From: Candidatus Omnitrophota bacterium
Lineage (GTDB): Bacteria; Omnitrophota; Koll11; Zapsychrales; Fredricksoniimonadaceae
Length of the DNA: 8,215 bases
Reading direction: 5' to 3'
Assembly (NCBI GenBank): GCA_023247595.1
Contig: JAHFGF010000070.1
Span: 1-8,215, forward strand
The position numbers and the translations under genes are program-made. Below are positions 1 through 7,004 of this stretch, piece after piece. The stretch's first letter is position 1, and each line of letters starts with the position of its first letter. The notes under the pieces were generated by a model. The model had not been told where the DNA came from, ran no database searches, and saw only the letters and a list, made by a program, of their open reading frames with translations.

Positions 1-978
1 GTAACGGGAGTTACGGAACGTGTTGTCGTCGAGCATAAGCAGGAGTTTCATCCTCAAATCATCATCCTCGATGATAAAAAAGAAGTTGTCGGGATTTATT
101 CAATTCCTGTCGGTGCGCACATTCTCGTTAGCGATCAGGATGTTGTGGCGGGTGGTGAATTGGTTGCAAAAATTCCGCGCAGCATCGGTAAAACACGTGA
201 TATCACCGGCGGTCTTCCGCGCGTCGCAGAACTCTTTGAAGCTCGTCGTCCGAAAGATCCGGCAGTTATCAGTGAGATCGACGGCTTTGTAGAATTCGGC
301 CAAGATAAAAAAGGTTTGAGAACCATAGTTGTCAAAAGTCCGACGGGCATGGCGAAAGAATACACCATCCCTCACGGAAAACATCCCAACGTTTATAAGG
401 GTGATAAAGTTTTTGCCGGTCAACAATTAACAGACGGTCCTGTTGTTCCCCAAGATATTTTGCGTGTTTGCGGGGACAAAGTTCTTCAGGAATATTTGTT
501 AAATGAAGTTCAGGAAGTTTATCGTCTGCAGGGTGTTCGGATTAATGATAAACACATTGAATTAATAATTTCTCAAATGCTGAAAAAAGTTCGAATCGAT
601 GATTCCGGCGATAGTGAATTTTTAGTCGGCGAGCAAATTGATAAGAATTTATTCAAAAAAGCAAATGAAACAATTATTAAGAAAAAAGGAAAACCGGCTT
701 CAGCAACTCCGCTATTATTGGGCATCACAAAAGTGTCTTTGACGACGGAGAGTTTTATTTCTGCAGCAAGTTTTCAGGAAACAACAAGGGTCTTGACAGA
801 AGCAGCAGCTTCTGGTAAAGTTGACCTCTTATCCGGATTGAAGGAAAACGTTATTGTCGGACATTTGATTCCGGCAGGGACGGGATTGAAAGATTACGAA
901 AACATAGAAATGGTTAAATATGCCAACGATATCGCAGCTGATCAGAAAACAGAGACGGTCAAAAATCAAGAAGAGTAA
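1..978 (+). CDS. rpoC: RNA polymerase beta' subunit, C-terminal part (5' end outside window)
   Basis: The gene is cut at the window start, and 325 residues in frame 1 are present up to the TAA at 976-978. Beta' forms much of the catalytic cleft of RNA polymerase. Residues 1 to about 60 look like the second half of an SI3-type sandwich-barrel insertion in the trigger loop (seen: [12 protein letters not shown], then [11 protein letters not shown]). The return arm of the trigger loop and conserved core follow: [22 protein letters not shown] from residue 67, [20 protein letters not shown] from 168, [13 protein letters not shown] from 257 and GHLIPAGTG from 287. After that comes a short polar tail ending in NQEE. 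The C-terminus lacks the long E. coli-type extension. The last 59 nt are shared with rpsL in another frame. An ATG at 145 is only an internal methionine, because the reading frame is open back to base 1. Identity is certain. Confidence 0.98.
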   Translation, partial: VTGVTERVVVEHKQEFHPQIIILDDKKEVVGIYSIPVGAHILVSDQDVVAGGELVAKIPRSIGKTRDITGGLPRVAELFEARRPKDPAVISEIDGFVEFGQDKKGLRTIVVKSPTGMAKEYTIPHGKHPNVYKGDKVFAGQQLTDGPVVPQDILRVCGDKVLQEYLLNEVQEVYRLQGVRINDKHIELIISQMLKKVRIDDSGDSEFLVGEQIDKNLFKKANETIIKKKGKPASATPLLLGITKVSLTTESFISAASFQETTRVLTEAAASGKVDLLSGLKENVIVGHLIPAGTGLKDYENIEMVKYANDIAADQKTETVKNQEE

Positions 979-1291
979 ATCTCCTGCGCTGACGGAATGT
1001 CCTCAGCGCCGCGGGGTTTGTCTTCAAGTTAAAACAATGACGCCTAAAAAACCGAATTCGGCGTTGCGTAAAATTGCCAGAGTTCGTTTATCAAACCGCA
1101 TTGAAGTTACATCCTATATTCCCGGCGAGGGACACAATCTTCAGGAGCACTCGATTGTTTTGGTTAGAGGCGGTCGTGTCAAAGATTTACCTGGTGTTCG
1201 TTATCACATTGTGCGCGGGACATTGGATACAGCCGGTGTTAATAATCGAAAGAAATCACGTTCAAAATACGGAACTAAGAGAGCTAAGTAA
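920..1291 (+). CDS. rpsL: 30S ribosomal protein S12
   Basis: S12 (123 aa; E. coli 124) sits at the decoding centre of the small subunit and helps set accuracy. Numbering matches E. coli residue for residue: [11 protein letters not shown] carries K43, and [13 protein letters not shown] carries K88 and D89. K43 and K88 are the residues whose change usually gives streptomycin resistance, so a sensitive-type protein is expected. D89 is the site modified by RimO in bacteria that have it. The C-terminus ARSKYG-like motif appears as [11 protein letters not shown]. The start at 920 lies inside rpoC, but the N-terminus [10 protein letters not shown] aligns directly with the family's (E. coli MATVNQLVRK), so a later start would remove conserved residues. 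No strong Shine-Dalgarno precedes this ATG. The TAA stop shares its last A with the rpsG start. Confidence 0.97.
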   Translation: MPTISQLIRKQRRSKIKKSKSPALTECPQRRGVCLQVKTMTPKKPNSALRKIARVRLSNRIEVTSYIPGEGHNLQEHSIVLVRGGRVKDLPGVRYHIVRGTLDTAGVNNRKKSRSKYGTKRAK

Positions 1292-1761
1292 TGAGAAGAC
1301 GTAGAGCAGAAAAAAGAGAAACCATTCCTGATCCAAAATTTAGTAGCGACATGGTCGCTCGTTTTGTCAGTATTGTTATGACCAAAGGTAAAAAGACAAT
1401 CGCGGAATCCATTGTCTATGGCGCCTTGGATATTATCAAAGATAAAACTCCTGAAGACACGCCACTTAAAGCTTTTAACAAGGCTATTGATAACGTTCGT
1501 CCTCGACTGGAAGTTAAGGGACGCAGAGTTGGCGGCGCAACTTATCAAGTTCCTGTAGATGTTTCCCCTTTGAGAGGTTCATCTTTAGCCATGCGATGGA
1601 TCCGAGATTATGCCCGTAAGAAAAAAGGTAAGCCCATGATGGTTAAGTTGGCGGATGAATTGATTGCCGCTTATAAGAACGAAGGGCCAGCCATTAAGAA
1701 ACGCGATGAAACACACAAAATGGCTGAAGCCAACCGGGCATTTAGTCATTTAAGATGGTAA
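1291..1761 (+). CDS. rpsG: 30S ribosomal protein S7
   Basis: S7 (156 aa, a usual bacterial length) nucleates assembly of the 30S head by binding the 3' major domain of 16S rRNA and lies near the E site. Visible family signatures are the basic start [10 protein letters not shown] followed by [10 protein letters not shown], then [17 protein letters not shown] around residues 75-92, SLAMRWI, and the C-terminal [15 protein letters not shown] (canonical ending AFAHYRW). The ATG overlaps the rpsL stop as TAATG, which points to translational coupling. Only a weak AAGAGAG-type ribosome binding site lies upstream. In E. coli S7 is the feedback repressor of the str operon, acting in the rpsL-rpsG spacer. 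There is no spacer here, so that mechanism cannot operate in the same form. Confidence 0.97.
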   Translation: MRRRRAEKRETIPDPKFSSDMVARFVSIVMTKGKKTIAESIVYGALDIIKDKTPEDTPLKAFNKAIDNVRPRLEVKGRRVGGATYQVPVDVSPLRGSSLAMRWIRDYARKKKGKPMMVKLADELIAAYKNEGPAIKKRDETHKMAEANRAFSHLRW

Positions 1762-1797
1762 GAATTTTTATTAGTTTTTTTAGGATTTGATAAATTT

Positions 1798-3900
1798 ATG
1801 GCATCAAACACAATTCCTCTCAACCGGTTCCGAAATTTTGGGATCATTGCTCATATTGACGCGGGTAAAACCACGACAACAGAGCGTATTCTTTATTATA
1901 CGGGTACGATCCATAAGATGGGTAACATTGATGATGGAAATACAACCATGGATTTCATGGCGCAGGAGCAGGAAAGAGGGATTACAATCCAATCTGCCGC
2001 AACAACTGCTTTTTGGCGCGATTATCGATTCAATATTATTGATACCCCCGGCCACGTTGACTTCACCATTGAAGTTGAACGTTCTTTAAAGGTTTTGGAT
2101 GGGTGTGTTATTGTTTTGTGCGGATGCTCAGGCGTTCAGCCGCAAACTGAAACTGTCTATCGTCAAGCCGACAAATATAAAGTTCCCCGAATTGCTTTTA
2201 TCAATAAAATAGATCGCTTAGGCGCTGATTTTGACCGCGTACTCGGCGAGATGCACGAACGCCTTGGCGCCAATGCTGCTGGCATTGAATTTCCTGATGG
2301 GACCGAAGACAACTTTAAGGGCATTATTGATATCATCAGCGAAGAATATATTAATTACACGGATAAGGATGGGATGGAATATGAACGTCTTCCTCTTCCG
2401 GCGCAATTCGCTGAGAAAACCCAGCAGTATCGTCATACGTTGGTCGAGCGTTTAGCCGAGGTTGATGATGAGATGGCTGACCTTTTTCTGAATAGTAAAG
2501 AACCGACTAATGAACAAATCAAGCAGGCCATTCGACGTACGGTCATTGCTTGTAAATTCATTCCAGTTCTTGTTGGTACTGCGCTGAGAAACCGTGGTGT
2601 ACAAATGGTTTTGGACGCCATCGTTGATTATCTCCCGTCACCGCTTGATATTCCCCCCATGAGAGGCCACGCTCCTGATAATAAAGAAGAAATCATTATT
2701 CGCAAACCCGATGAAAATGAATCTCCCGTCGGTCTTGTGTTTAAGATTGCTTCTGATAAATATGTCGGAAAAATTTTCTACACCCGGATTTATTCCGGCC
2801 GATTTTCCCAGGGTCAGCAGTATTTAAATTCTTCCAACGGTAAGACTGAAAAGATTGCCAAGATGTTGATGATGCATGCTAATAAGCAAGAGATCGTCAG
2901 CTCTGCGGCCGCCGGTGAAATTGTGGCGCTCGTCGGGTTAAAAGAATCAAAATCCGGCGACACCTTGTGTGCAGAAGACAAACCCATGTTGTTGGAAGGT
3001 CTGAAACCGCCGGAAGCCGTTATCTCTTTGGCTATTGAGCCGTTGACGAAAGCGGATCAGGATAAAATGGGCGAGGTTTTGCGTAAATTTTTAGATGAAG
3101 ATCCTTCATTGCGCGTCAAATACGACAAAGAAACATCCCAAACAATTATCTCCGGCATGGGTGAGCTGCATTTGGAGATCATCGTCGACCGCATGAAGAG
3201 AGAATATAATTTAGCGTGCAACGTCGGCCGTCCCGAAGTTGCTTACAAAGAAGCGATTACCAAAAAAGTCACGGGCATCGTCGGAAAATATATTTCTCAA
3301 AGCGGTGGCCGTGGTAAGTATGGTTACGTGGTTATTGATGTGGAACCCGGTGAAGTTGGCAAAGGTATTGTTTACCTTGATAAAATTCGCAGTGGTGCTA
3401 TTCCTCGAGAATTTATCAAGCCATGCTTTGAAGGTATTTCAATTGGCGCTCTCAGTGGCGTATTGGCAGGCTATCCTGTTACCGATTTCCAGGTTAGCTT
3501 AGTCGACGGTAAATATCATGACGTTGACTCTGATGAAATGTCTTTCCAATTGGCTGCCAAGTTTGCGATTCATGACGCCTTTAAGGCCGCGGGACCGATA
3601 TTCCAAGAACCAATTATGAAGTTAGAGATCGTTGTTCCCGAAGATTATTGGGGAGCTGTCATTGGCGATCTTTTGACCCGTCGGGCAAAAATCAATGAAT
3701 CTGGAAATAGAGGAAAACTTAAAACAGCGTTGGTTGATGTTCCTTTGGCAGAAATGTTCAACTATGCCAATGCGATCCGCTCATTGTCTCAAGGACGCGG
3801 AACGTTTTCCATGGAACCATCATACTATGCTCAGGTACCAAATAACATCGCCGAAAAAATCATCGGTTCTCGGCAGGATATTGTTAAAAAAGTCAGCTAA
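1798..3900 (+). CDS. fusA: Elongation factor G
   Basis: EF-G (700 aa; E. coli 704) is the GTPase that drives tRNA-mRNA translocation and, with RRF, ribosome recycling. The G domain shows AHIDAGKTT (residues 18-26), switch I ERGITI (59-64), DTPGHVDFT (82-90), NKIDR (136-140, usually NKMDR) and GTALRN (260-265, usually GSAxKN). Domain III contains GMGELHLEIIVDR. Domain IV contains SGGRGK (502-507) and KYHDVDS with the tip histidine at 574. Domain V follows, with EPIMKLE and GRGTFSME. At the first domain IV loop this protein has GGRGKYGY where most bacterial EF-G have GGRGQYGH. The start is preceded by TAGGA about 12 nt upstream and gives the usual N-terminus. It lies between rpsG and tuf, the standard str position. 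The identity as EF-G is firm; assignment to EFG I or an spdEFG-type subfamily is not settled by eye. Confidence 0.96.
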   Translation: MASNTIPLNRFRNFGIIAHIDAGKTTTTERILYYTGTIHKMGNIDDGNTTMDFMAQEQERGITIQSAATTAFWRDYRFNIIDTPGHVDFTIEVERSLKVLDGCVIVLCGCSGVQPQTETVYRQADKYKVPRIAFINKIDRLGADFDRVLGEMHERLGANAAGIEFPDGTEDNFKGIIDIISEEYINYTDKDGMEYERLPLPAQFAEKTQQYRHTLVERLAEVDDEMADLFLNSKEPTNEQIKQAIRRTVIACKFIPVLVGTALRNRGVQMVLDAIVDYLPSPLDIPPMRGHAPDNKEEIIIRKPDENESPVGLVFKIASDKYVGKIFYTRIYSGRFSQGQQYLNSSNGKTEKIAKMLMMHANKQEIVSSAAAGEIVALVGLKESKSGDTLCAEDKPMLLEGLKPPEAVISLAIEPLTKADQDKMGEVLRKFLDEDPSLRVKYDKETSQTIISGMGELHLEIIVDRMKREYNLACNVGRPEVAYKEAITKKVTGIVGKYISQSGGRGKYGYVVIDVEPGEVGKGIVYLDKIRSGAIPREFIKPCFEGISIGALSGVLAGYPVTDFQVSLVDGKYHDVDSDEMSFQLAAKFAIHDAFKAAGPIFQEPIMKLEIVVPEDYWGAVIGDLLTRRAKINESGNRGKLKTALVDVPLAEMFNYANAIRSLSQGRGTFSMEPSYYAQVPNNIAEKIIGSRQDIVKKVS

Positions 3901-3932
3901 CACGTTATTTATAGATTAGAAAATAAACAAAC

Positions 3933-3939
3933 GGGAGGA
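3933..3939 (+). promoter_or_regulatory. Strong Shine-Dalgarno of tuf
   Basis: GGGAGGA lies 7 nt before the ATG at 3947. It is the best match to the 16S rRNA 3' end in the window, which fits the high EF-Tu output needed relative to its str operon neighbours. It also fixes the tuf start. Confidence 0.8.
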
Positions 3940-3946
3940 ATTATCC

Positions 3947-5140
3947 ATGGCTAAGGAAAAATTTAATCGTAATAAACCGCACTTAAATATTGGAACAATT
4001 GGTCACGTCGACCATGGTAAGACGACGCTCAGCTCTGCGATTACCAACGTTCTTGCAAAGCAAGGGTTGGCTGAGTTCCGCAGCTATGATTCCATTGACA
4101 ACGCTCCCGAAGAAAAAGAGCGCGGTGTTACCATTAACATTTCACATCTTGAGTATCAGACGGTTAATCGTCATTATGCGCACATCGATTGCCCTGGTCA
4201 CGCTGACTATATCAAGAACATGATTACCGGTGCTGCCCAGATGGACGGCGCTATTCTCGTCGTATCCGCAACCGACGGCCCGATGCCTCAAACCCGCGAG
4301 CACATTCTATTAGCGCGTCAGGTTAACGTTCCCCGCATCGTTGTGTTCATGAACAAATGCGATCAAGTTGAAGATAAGGAATTATTGGATCTTGTTGAGA
4401 TGGAAATCCGGGATCTTTTGACCAAGTATAAATTTGACGGCGAAAAAACTCCGATCATCCGCGGAAGCGCGCTTGAAGCGTTGAATAACGTTGGGGATCC
4501 TGTTAAAACAAAACCGATTATCGATTTGATGGCCGCTGTTGACGATTTCATTCCGACGCCTGTACGTGAGTTGGATAAACCGTTCTTGATGGCTGTTGAA
4601 GACGTGTTTTCTATCTCTGGTCGTGGTACAGTCGCAACTGGTCGTATTGAACGCGGCAAATGCAAGGTCGGCGAAGAAGTTGAACTCGTCGGTCTTCGTG
4701 AAAAAGTTTCCAAGACAGTTATTACCGGTGTTGAAATGTTCCGTAAAGAATTAGACGAAGGTCAGGCCGGCGACAACGTTGGTTTGCTCTTGCGCGGTGC
4801 CGATAAGGACACTTTGGAACGCGGCATGGTTTTGGCGGCCAATGGTTCTATCACGCCTCATACAAAGTTCAAGGCTTCTGCTTATATCTTAACTAAAGAA
4901 GAAGGCGGACGTCACACACCGTTCTTCAAAGGTTATCGTCCGCAGTTTTATTTCAGAACAACAGACGTTACAGGAACAGCAGAGCTGCCTGAAGGTCAAG
5001 AAATGTGTATGCCCGGCGACAACGTTGAATTGGTTGTTGAATTGATTACGCCTGTCGCTTTGGAAAAAGAATTGCGTTTCGCTATCCGCGAAGGTGGAAA
5101 AACAGTTGGTGCAGGTGTTGTTTCTGAAGTGTTGAAATAA
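3947..5140 (+). CDS. tuf: Elongation factor Tu
   Basis: EF-Tu (397 aa; E. coli 394) carries aminoacyl-tRNA to the ribosomal A site as a ternary complex with GTP. Domain 1 shows [10 protein letters not shown] (19-28), switch [14 protein letters not shown] with T62, DCPGH with catalytic H85 (81-85), NKCD (136-139) and SAL (174-176). Domain 2 begins near [14 protein letters not shown] and has [13 protein letters not shown]. Domain 3 contains [23 protein letters not shown] and the terminal [15 protein letters not shown]. All GTPase residues are intact. One modest departure is ERGMVLA where ERGQVLA is usual. It sits 46 nt after fusA, and a hairpin with a T-tract follows 9 nt after its stop. Whether the genome has a second tuf copy cannot be seen here. 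Confidence 0.98.
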   Translation: MAKEKFNRNKPHLNIGTIGHVDHGKTTLSSAITNVLAKQGLAEFRSYDSIDNAPEEKERGVTINISHLEYQTVNRHYAHIDCPGHADYIKNMITGAAQMDGAILVVSATDGPMPQTREHILLARQVNVPRIVVFMNKCDQVEDKELLDLVEMEIRDLLTKYKFDGEKTPIIRGSALEALNNVGDPVKTKPIIDLMAAVDDFIPTPVRELDKPFLMAVEDVFSISGRGTVATGRIERGKCKVGEEVELVGLREKVSKTVITGVEMFRKELDEGQAGDNVGLLLRGADKDTLERGMVLAANGSITPHTKFKASAYILTKEEGGRHTPFFKGYRPQFYFRTTDVTGTAELPEGQEMCMPGDNVELVVELITPVALEKELRFAIREGGKTVGAGVVSEVLK

Positions 5141-5149
5141 ATTAATCGA

Positions 5150-5185
5150 GTAAGGGCGGGTTTAAAACCCGCCCTTACGATTTTT
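5150..5185 (+). terminator. Intrinsic terminator or attenuator between tuf and rpsJ
   Basis: GTAAGGGCGGG (5150-5160) pairs without mismatch with CCCGCCCTTAC (5168-5178), an 11-bp GC-rich stem. The loop TTTAAAA can extend the pairing by up to three A-T pairs. GA and then TTTTT (5181-5185) follow. This is the classic rho-independent layout for the + strand. The reverse strand has no matching T-tract, so it looks one-directional. The S10 genes continue directly downstream, so it probably acts as a partial terminator that lowers transcription past tuf. Confidence 0.85.
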
Positions 5186-5189
5186 AGGA
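5186..5189 (+). promoter_or_regulatory. rpsJ Shine-Dalgarno abutting the terminator
   Basis: AGGA lies 5 nt before the rpsJ ATG and directly after the T-tract of the upstream hairpin. It is outside the stem, so the hairpin does not pair with it. The arrangement leaves no room for a promoter between terminator and rpsJ. Confidence 0.65.
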
Positions 5190-5194
5190 AACTT

Positions 5195-5497
5195 ATGCAA
5201 AAAATTCGTATTAAACTTAAAGCTTATGATCATCGTCTGATTGATCAATCGACCCAGGAAATTGTTGATACGGCTATCCGTACTGGCGCTCAAGTTGCCG
5301 GCCCGGTTCCGTTACCGACAAAAAAAGAATTGTACACGGTATTACGTTCTCCGGTCATTGATAAAAAATCACGTGAGCAGTTTCAACTAGCCACGCATAA
5401 ACGTTTGATTGATTTGGTTAATCCCACGTCAAAAACCGTTGAAGCGCTGCGTAAATTGAATCTTCCCGCTGGTGTCGACGTTGAAATTAAACAGTAG
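5195..5497 (+). CDS. rpsJ: 30S ribosomal protein S10 (NusE)
   Basis: S10 (100 aa; usual 100-105) is a 30S head protein and, as NusE, a partner of NusB and NusG in antitermination and transcription-translation coupling. Family motifs are visible: [13 protein letters not shown] at residues 4-16, then [14 protein letters not shown], then [26 protein letters not shown] and the ending AGVDVEIK. The start [12 protein letters not shown] matches the short N-terminus of the family. It is the first gene of the S10 part and follows tuf by 54 nt, mostly filled by the terminator hairpin. The gene ends in TAG, while the other complete genes in the window end in TAA. Confidence 0.97.
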   Translation: MQKIRIKLKAYDHRLIDQSTQEIVDTAIRTGAQVAGPVPLPTKKELYTVLRSPVIDKKSREQFQLATHKRLIDLVNPTSKTVEALRKLNLPAGVDVEIKQ

Positions 5498-5498
5498 T

Positions 5499-5543
5499 GT
5501 TGATTGATAGTCGATGGTTACCATCTACTATCCATTATCAACC
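5499..5543 (+). repeat. Imperfect palindrome of 7-nt words, rpsJ-rplC gap
   Basis: The 74-nt gap holds a long stem-loop. GATGG (5513-5517) pairs with CCATC (5521-5525) around loop TTA. After one C-T mismatch, GATAGT (5506-5511) pairs with ACTATC (5527-5532). After a small asymmetric internal loop, GTTGAT (5499-5504) pairs with ATCAAC (5537-5542). The sequence also reads as six consecutive related 7-nt units: GTTGATT, GATAGTC and GATGGTT on one arm, and ACCATCT, ACTATCC and ATTATCA on the other. No T-tract follows, so it does not look like an intrinsic terminator. AGGAG of rplC starts 18 nt after it. Confidence 0.7.
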
Positions 5544-5571
5544 GTTCGTAAATATTAGTTAGGAGTTTTTC

Positions 5572-6300
5572 ATGATTCGTGGTTTATTAGGAAAAAAAGT
5601 CGGCATGTCACAAATTTTTGATGGTGAGGGAAATATTATTCCCGTAACAGCCATCGAAGTTGGTCCATGTTTTGTTTTAGGTTTCAAAGAAAAGCCGTTA
5701 AAAGTCGTGTTGGGATTTGGCACGGTCAAAGAAACGCTTTTAAATAAACCTCGGTCAGGATATTTTAAAAAATTAGGCATTACCCCGTTGCGAAAAGTTC
5801 AGGAATTTTCTTCTACAGATAATAAAGATTATTCTCTGGGACAGGAAATCAAAGCGGATTTCTTCAAGCCTGGCGATTTCGTTGATATCGGCGGTATATC
5901 TATAGGAAAAGGTTTTCAGGGCGGTATGAAGCGATGGAATTGGAGTGGCGGTCCGGCAGCTCACGGTTCAATGCATCATCGCCGCGTTGGTTCGATTGGA
6001 GCCAGTTCTGATCCGTCTCGCGTTTACCGCGGACAGCATATGCCTGGTCATATGGGAACGGATAAAGTTACGGTCCAAAATCTCAGAGTGATGTCGGTAG
6101 ATTTAGAGAACAATTTGATTTTGATTAAAGGCGCTGTTCCTGGACACAAAAACGGCTATTTGACCGTTAATAAAGCTTTGAAGAGGGCATTTCGTTCATT
6201 GGATGAAAAACGAGAAGTTGTCGAATCGAAGCGTAACCCGATGAAGCAGAGTAAAGCAGCAGCTAAAGGCAGCACGGTCAAGGCCGGCGGTAAAAAATAA
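5572..6300 (+). CDS. rplC: 50S ribosomal protein L3, with basic C-terminal extension
   Basis: L3 binds 23S rRNA near its 3' end, starts large-subunit assembly, and reaches the peptidyl transferase region with its long loop. Signatures seen are the start [29 protein letters not shown] around residues 109-123, [18 protein letters not shown], and [13 protein letters not shown]. The GQNQ stretch that carries the PrmB-methylated glutamine in E. coli is GASS here, as in many non-proteobacteria, so that modification is not expected. The protein is 242 aa against a usual 205-215. The extra length is mostly a tail from about residue 206 with 11 Lys/Arg and 4 acidic residues, ending [14 protein letters not shown]. 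The start has AGGAG 6 nt upstream. Confidence 0.97.
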   Translation: MIRGLLGKKVGMSQIFDGEGNIIPVTAIEVGPCFVLGFKEKPLKVVLGFGTVKETLLNKPRSGYFKKLGITPLRKVQEFSSTDNKDYSLGQEIKADFFKPGDFVDIGGISIGKGFQGGMKRWNWSGGPAAHGSMHHRRVGSIGASSDPSRVYRGQHMPGHMGTDKVTVQNLRVMSVDLENNLILIKGAVPGHKNGYLTVNKALKRAFRSLDEKREVVESKRNPMKQSKAAAKGSTVKAGGKK

Positions 6301-6309
6301 TAAATAAGA

Positions 6310-6346
6310 GTTAATAGTTGAGTAACCAGCAACTATCAACCATCAC
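6310..6346 (+). repeat. Second palindrome of related 7-nt words, rplC-rplD gap
   Basis: GTTAATAGTTG (6310-6320) pairs with CAACTATCAAC (6330-6340) at 10 of 11 positions (one A-C mismatch) around a 9-nt loop. The right side reads as the 7-nt units ACCAGCA, ACTATCA and ACCATCA (6326-6346), closely related to units in the rpsJ-rplC gap. There is no T-tract after the stem. AGGA of rplD begins 23 nt beyond the last unit. Confidence 0.65.
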
Positions 6347-6380
6347 GATTAATAAATTATAAACGCGCAGGACACAAATT

Positions 6381-7004
6381 ATGGCTAAACTTGCAGTTCA
6401 CGATATCAAAGGAAAAGAAACCGGAAGCGTTCAACTTCCCGACGAGATTTTTACCGGGAAAGTCAACGAAGCGGTCATTCATCAAGCGGTCGTCATGTAT
6501 CTTGCCAACAAACGGCAGGGAAATGCGAGCACTAAAACCCGCGGTGAAGTATCCGGCGGCGGTAGAAAACCTTGGCGTCAAAAAGGAACAGGCCGTGCGC
6601 GTGCCGGTTCTTCCCGTTCACCCCTGTGGCATAAGGGTGGCGTTGTCTTCGGCCCGCATCCGCGTGAATATGGTTACAGTATTTCCAAGAAGACCCGTAT
6701 TGCGGCCTTAAGAGCGTCATTAAACGCGAAGTTTCAGGCCAATGAAATTTTGTGCATCGAAGATTTAAAATTAGCCAATCCAAAAACTAAAGAAGTAGCA
6801 TCGATCCTCAAATCTTTTAAGTTACGCGGCAAGGTTTTAGCCATGTTCGACGGCGCATCAAATAATGTGACCTTGGCATCCCGCAACATTCCGTTTTTAA
6901 GCCTTTCCTGCGCTAACGATATTAACGCTTATGATGTATTGAAAAATAAAACCGTTCTCGTCACTAAAAGTGCCATCGAGAACTTATTAAAGAGAATACA
7001 ATAA
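6381..7004 (+). CDS. rplD: 50S ribosomal protein L4
   Basis: L4 (207 aa; E. coli 201) is an early assembly protein of the large subunit. Its extended loop lines the exit tunnel constriction with L22. That loop is clear at roughly residues 43-95: KRQGNASTKTRGEVSGGG, then RKPWRQKGTGRARAGS and SPLWHKGGVVFGP. No insertion or deletion is evident at the tip, where changes give macrolide resistance. The globular part follows (KKTRIAALRASLNAK) and the usual late motif NAYDVLKNKTVLVT is present. In gammaproteobacteria L4 represses the S10 operon through a leader before rpsJ; no such leader is seen here. AGGA lies 8 nt before the ATG. The stop overlaps the rplW start as TAATG. Confidence 0.97.
   Translation: MAKLAVHDIKGKETGSVQLPDEIFTGKVNEAVIHQAVVMYLANKRQGNASTKTRGEVSGGGRKPWRQKGTGRARAGSSRSPLWHKGGVVFGPHPREYGYSISKKTRIAALRASLNAKFQANEILCIEDLKLANPKTKEVASILKSFKLRGKVLAMFDGASNNVTLASRNIPFLSLSCANDINAYDVLKNKTVLVTKSAIENLLKRIQ

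Noticed and set aside
100..426. Minus-strand open frame of 108 codons
   Set aside because: It lies wholly inside conserved rpoC coding sequence, has no recognisable motif or binding site, and is a shadow of the real frame.
1204..1548. Minus-strand open frame of 114 codons across rpsL-rpsG
   Set aside because: It is antisense to two conserved ribosomal protein genes, and its translation resembles no family I recognise.
1787..2089. Plus-strand open frame of 100 codons overlapping the fusA start
   Set aside because: The fusA frame here encodes the unmistakable GTPase P-loop and switch motifs. The alternative frame has no known motif.
3881..3914. Possible promoter before tuf (TTGTTA with AT-rich TTATTT or TTATAG downstream)
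   Set aside because: The -10 candidates are poor or wrongly spaced and such words are common in AT-rich sequence, so I do not call a promoter.
4363..4713. Minus-strand open frame of 116 codons inside tuf
   Set aside because: It is antisense to the conserved EF-Tu domain 1-2 region and is Ser/Thr/Arg-rich, as expected from a reverse-strand shadow.
5141..5194. E. coli-type S10 leader controlled by L4
   Set aside because: That leader is a long multi-hairpin RNA of gammaproteobacteria. The gap here is 54 nt with one terminator-like hairpin.
5498..5571. rpsJ-rplC hairpin as an intrinsic terminator
   Set aside because: The stem is not GC-rich, it is interrupted, and no T-tract follows directly. 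A repeat fits better.
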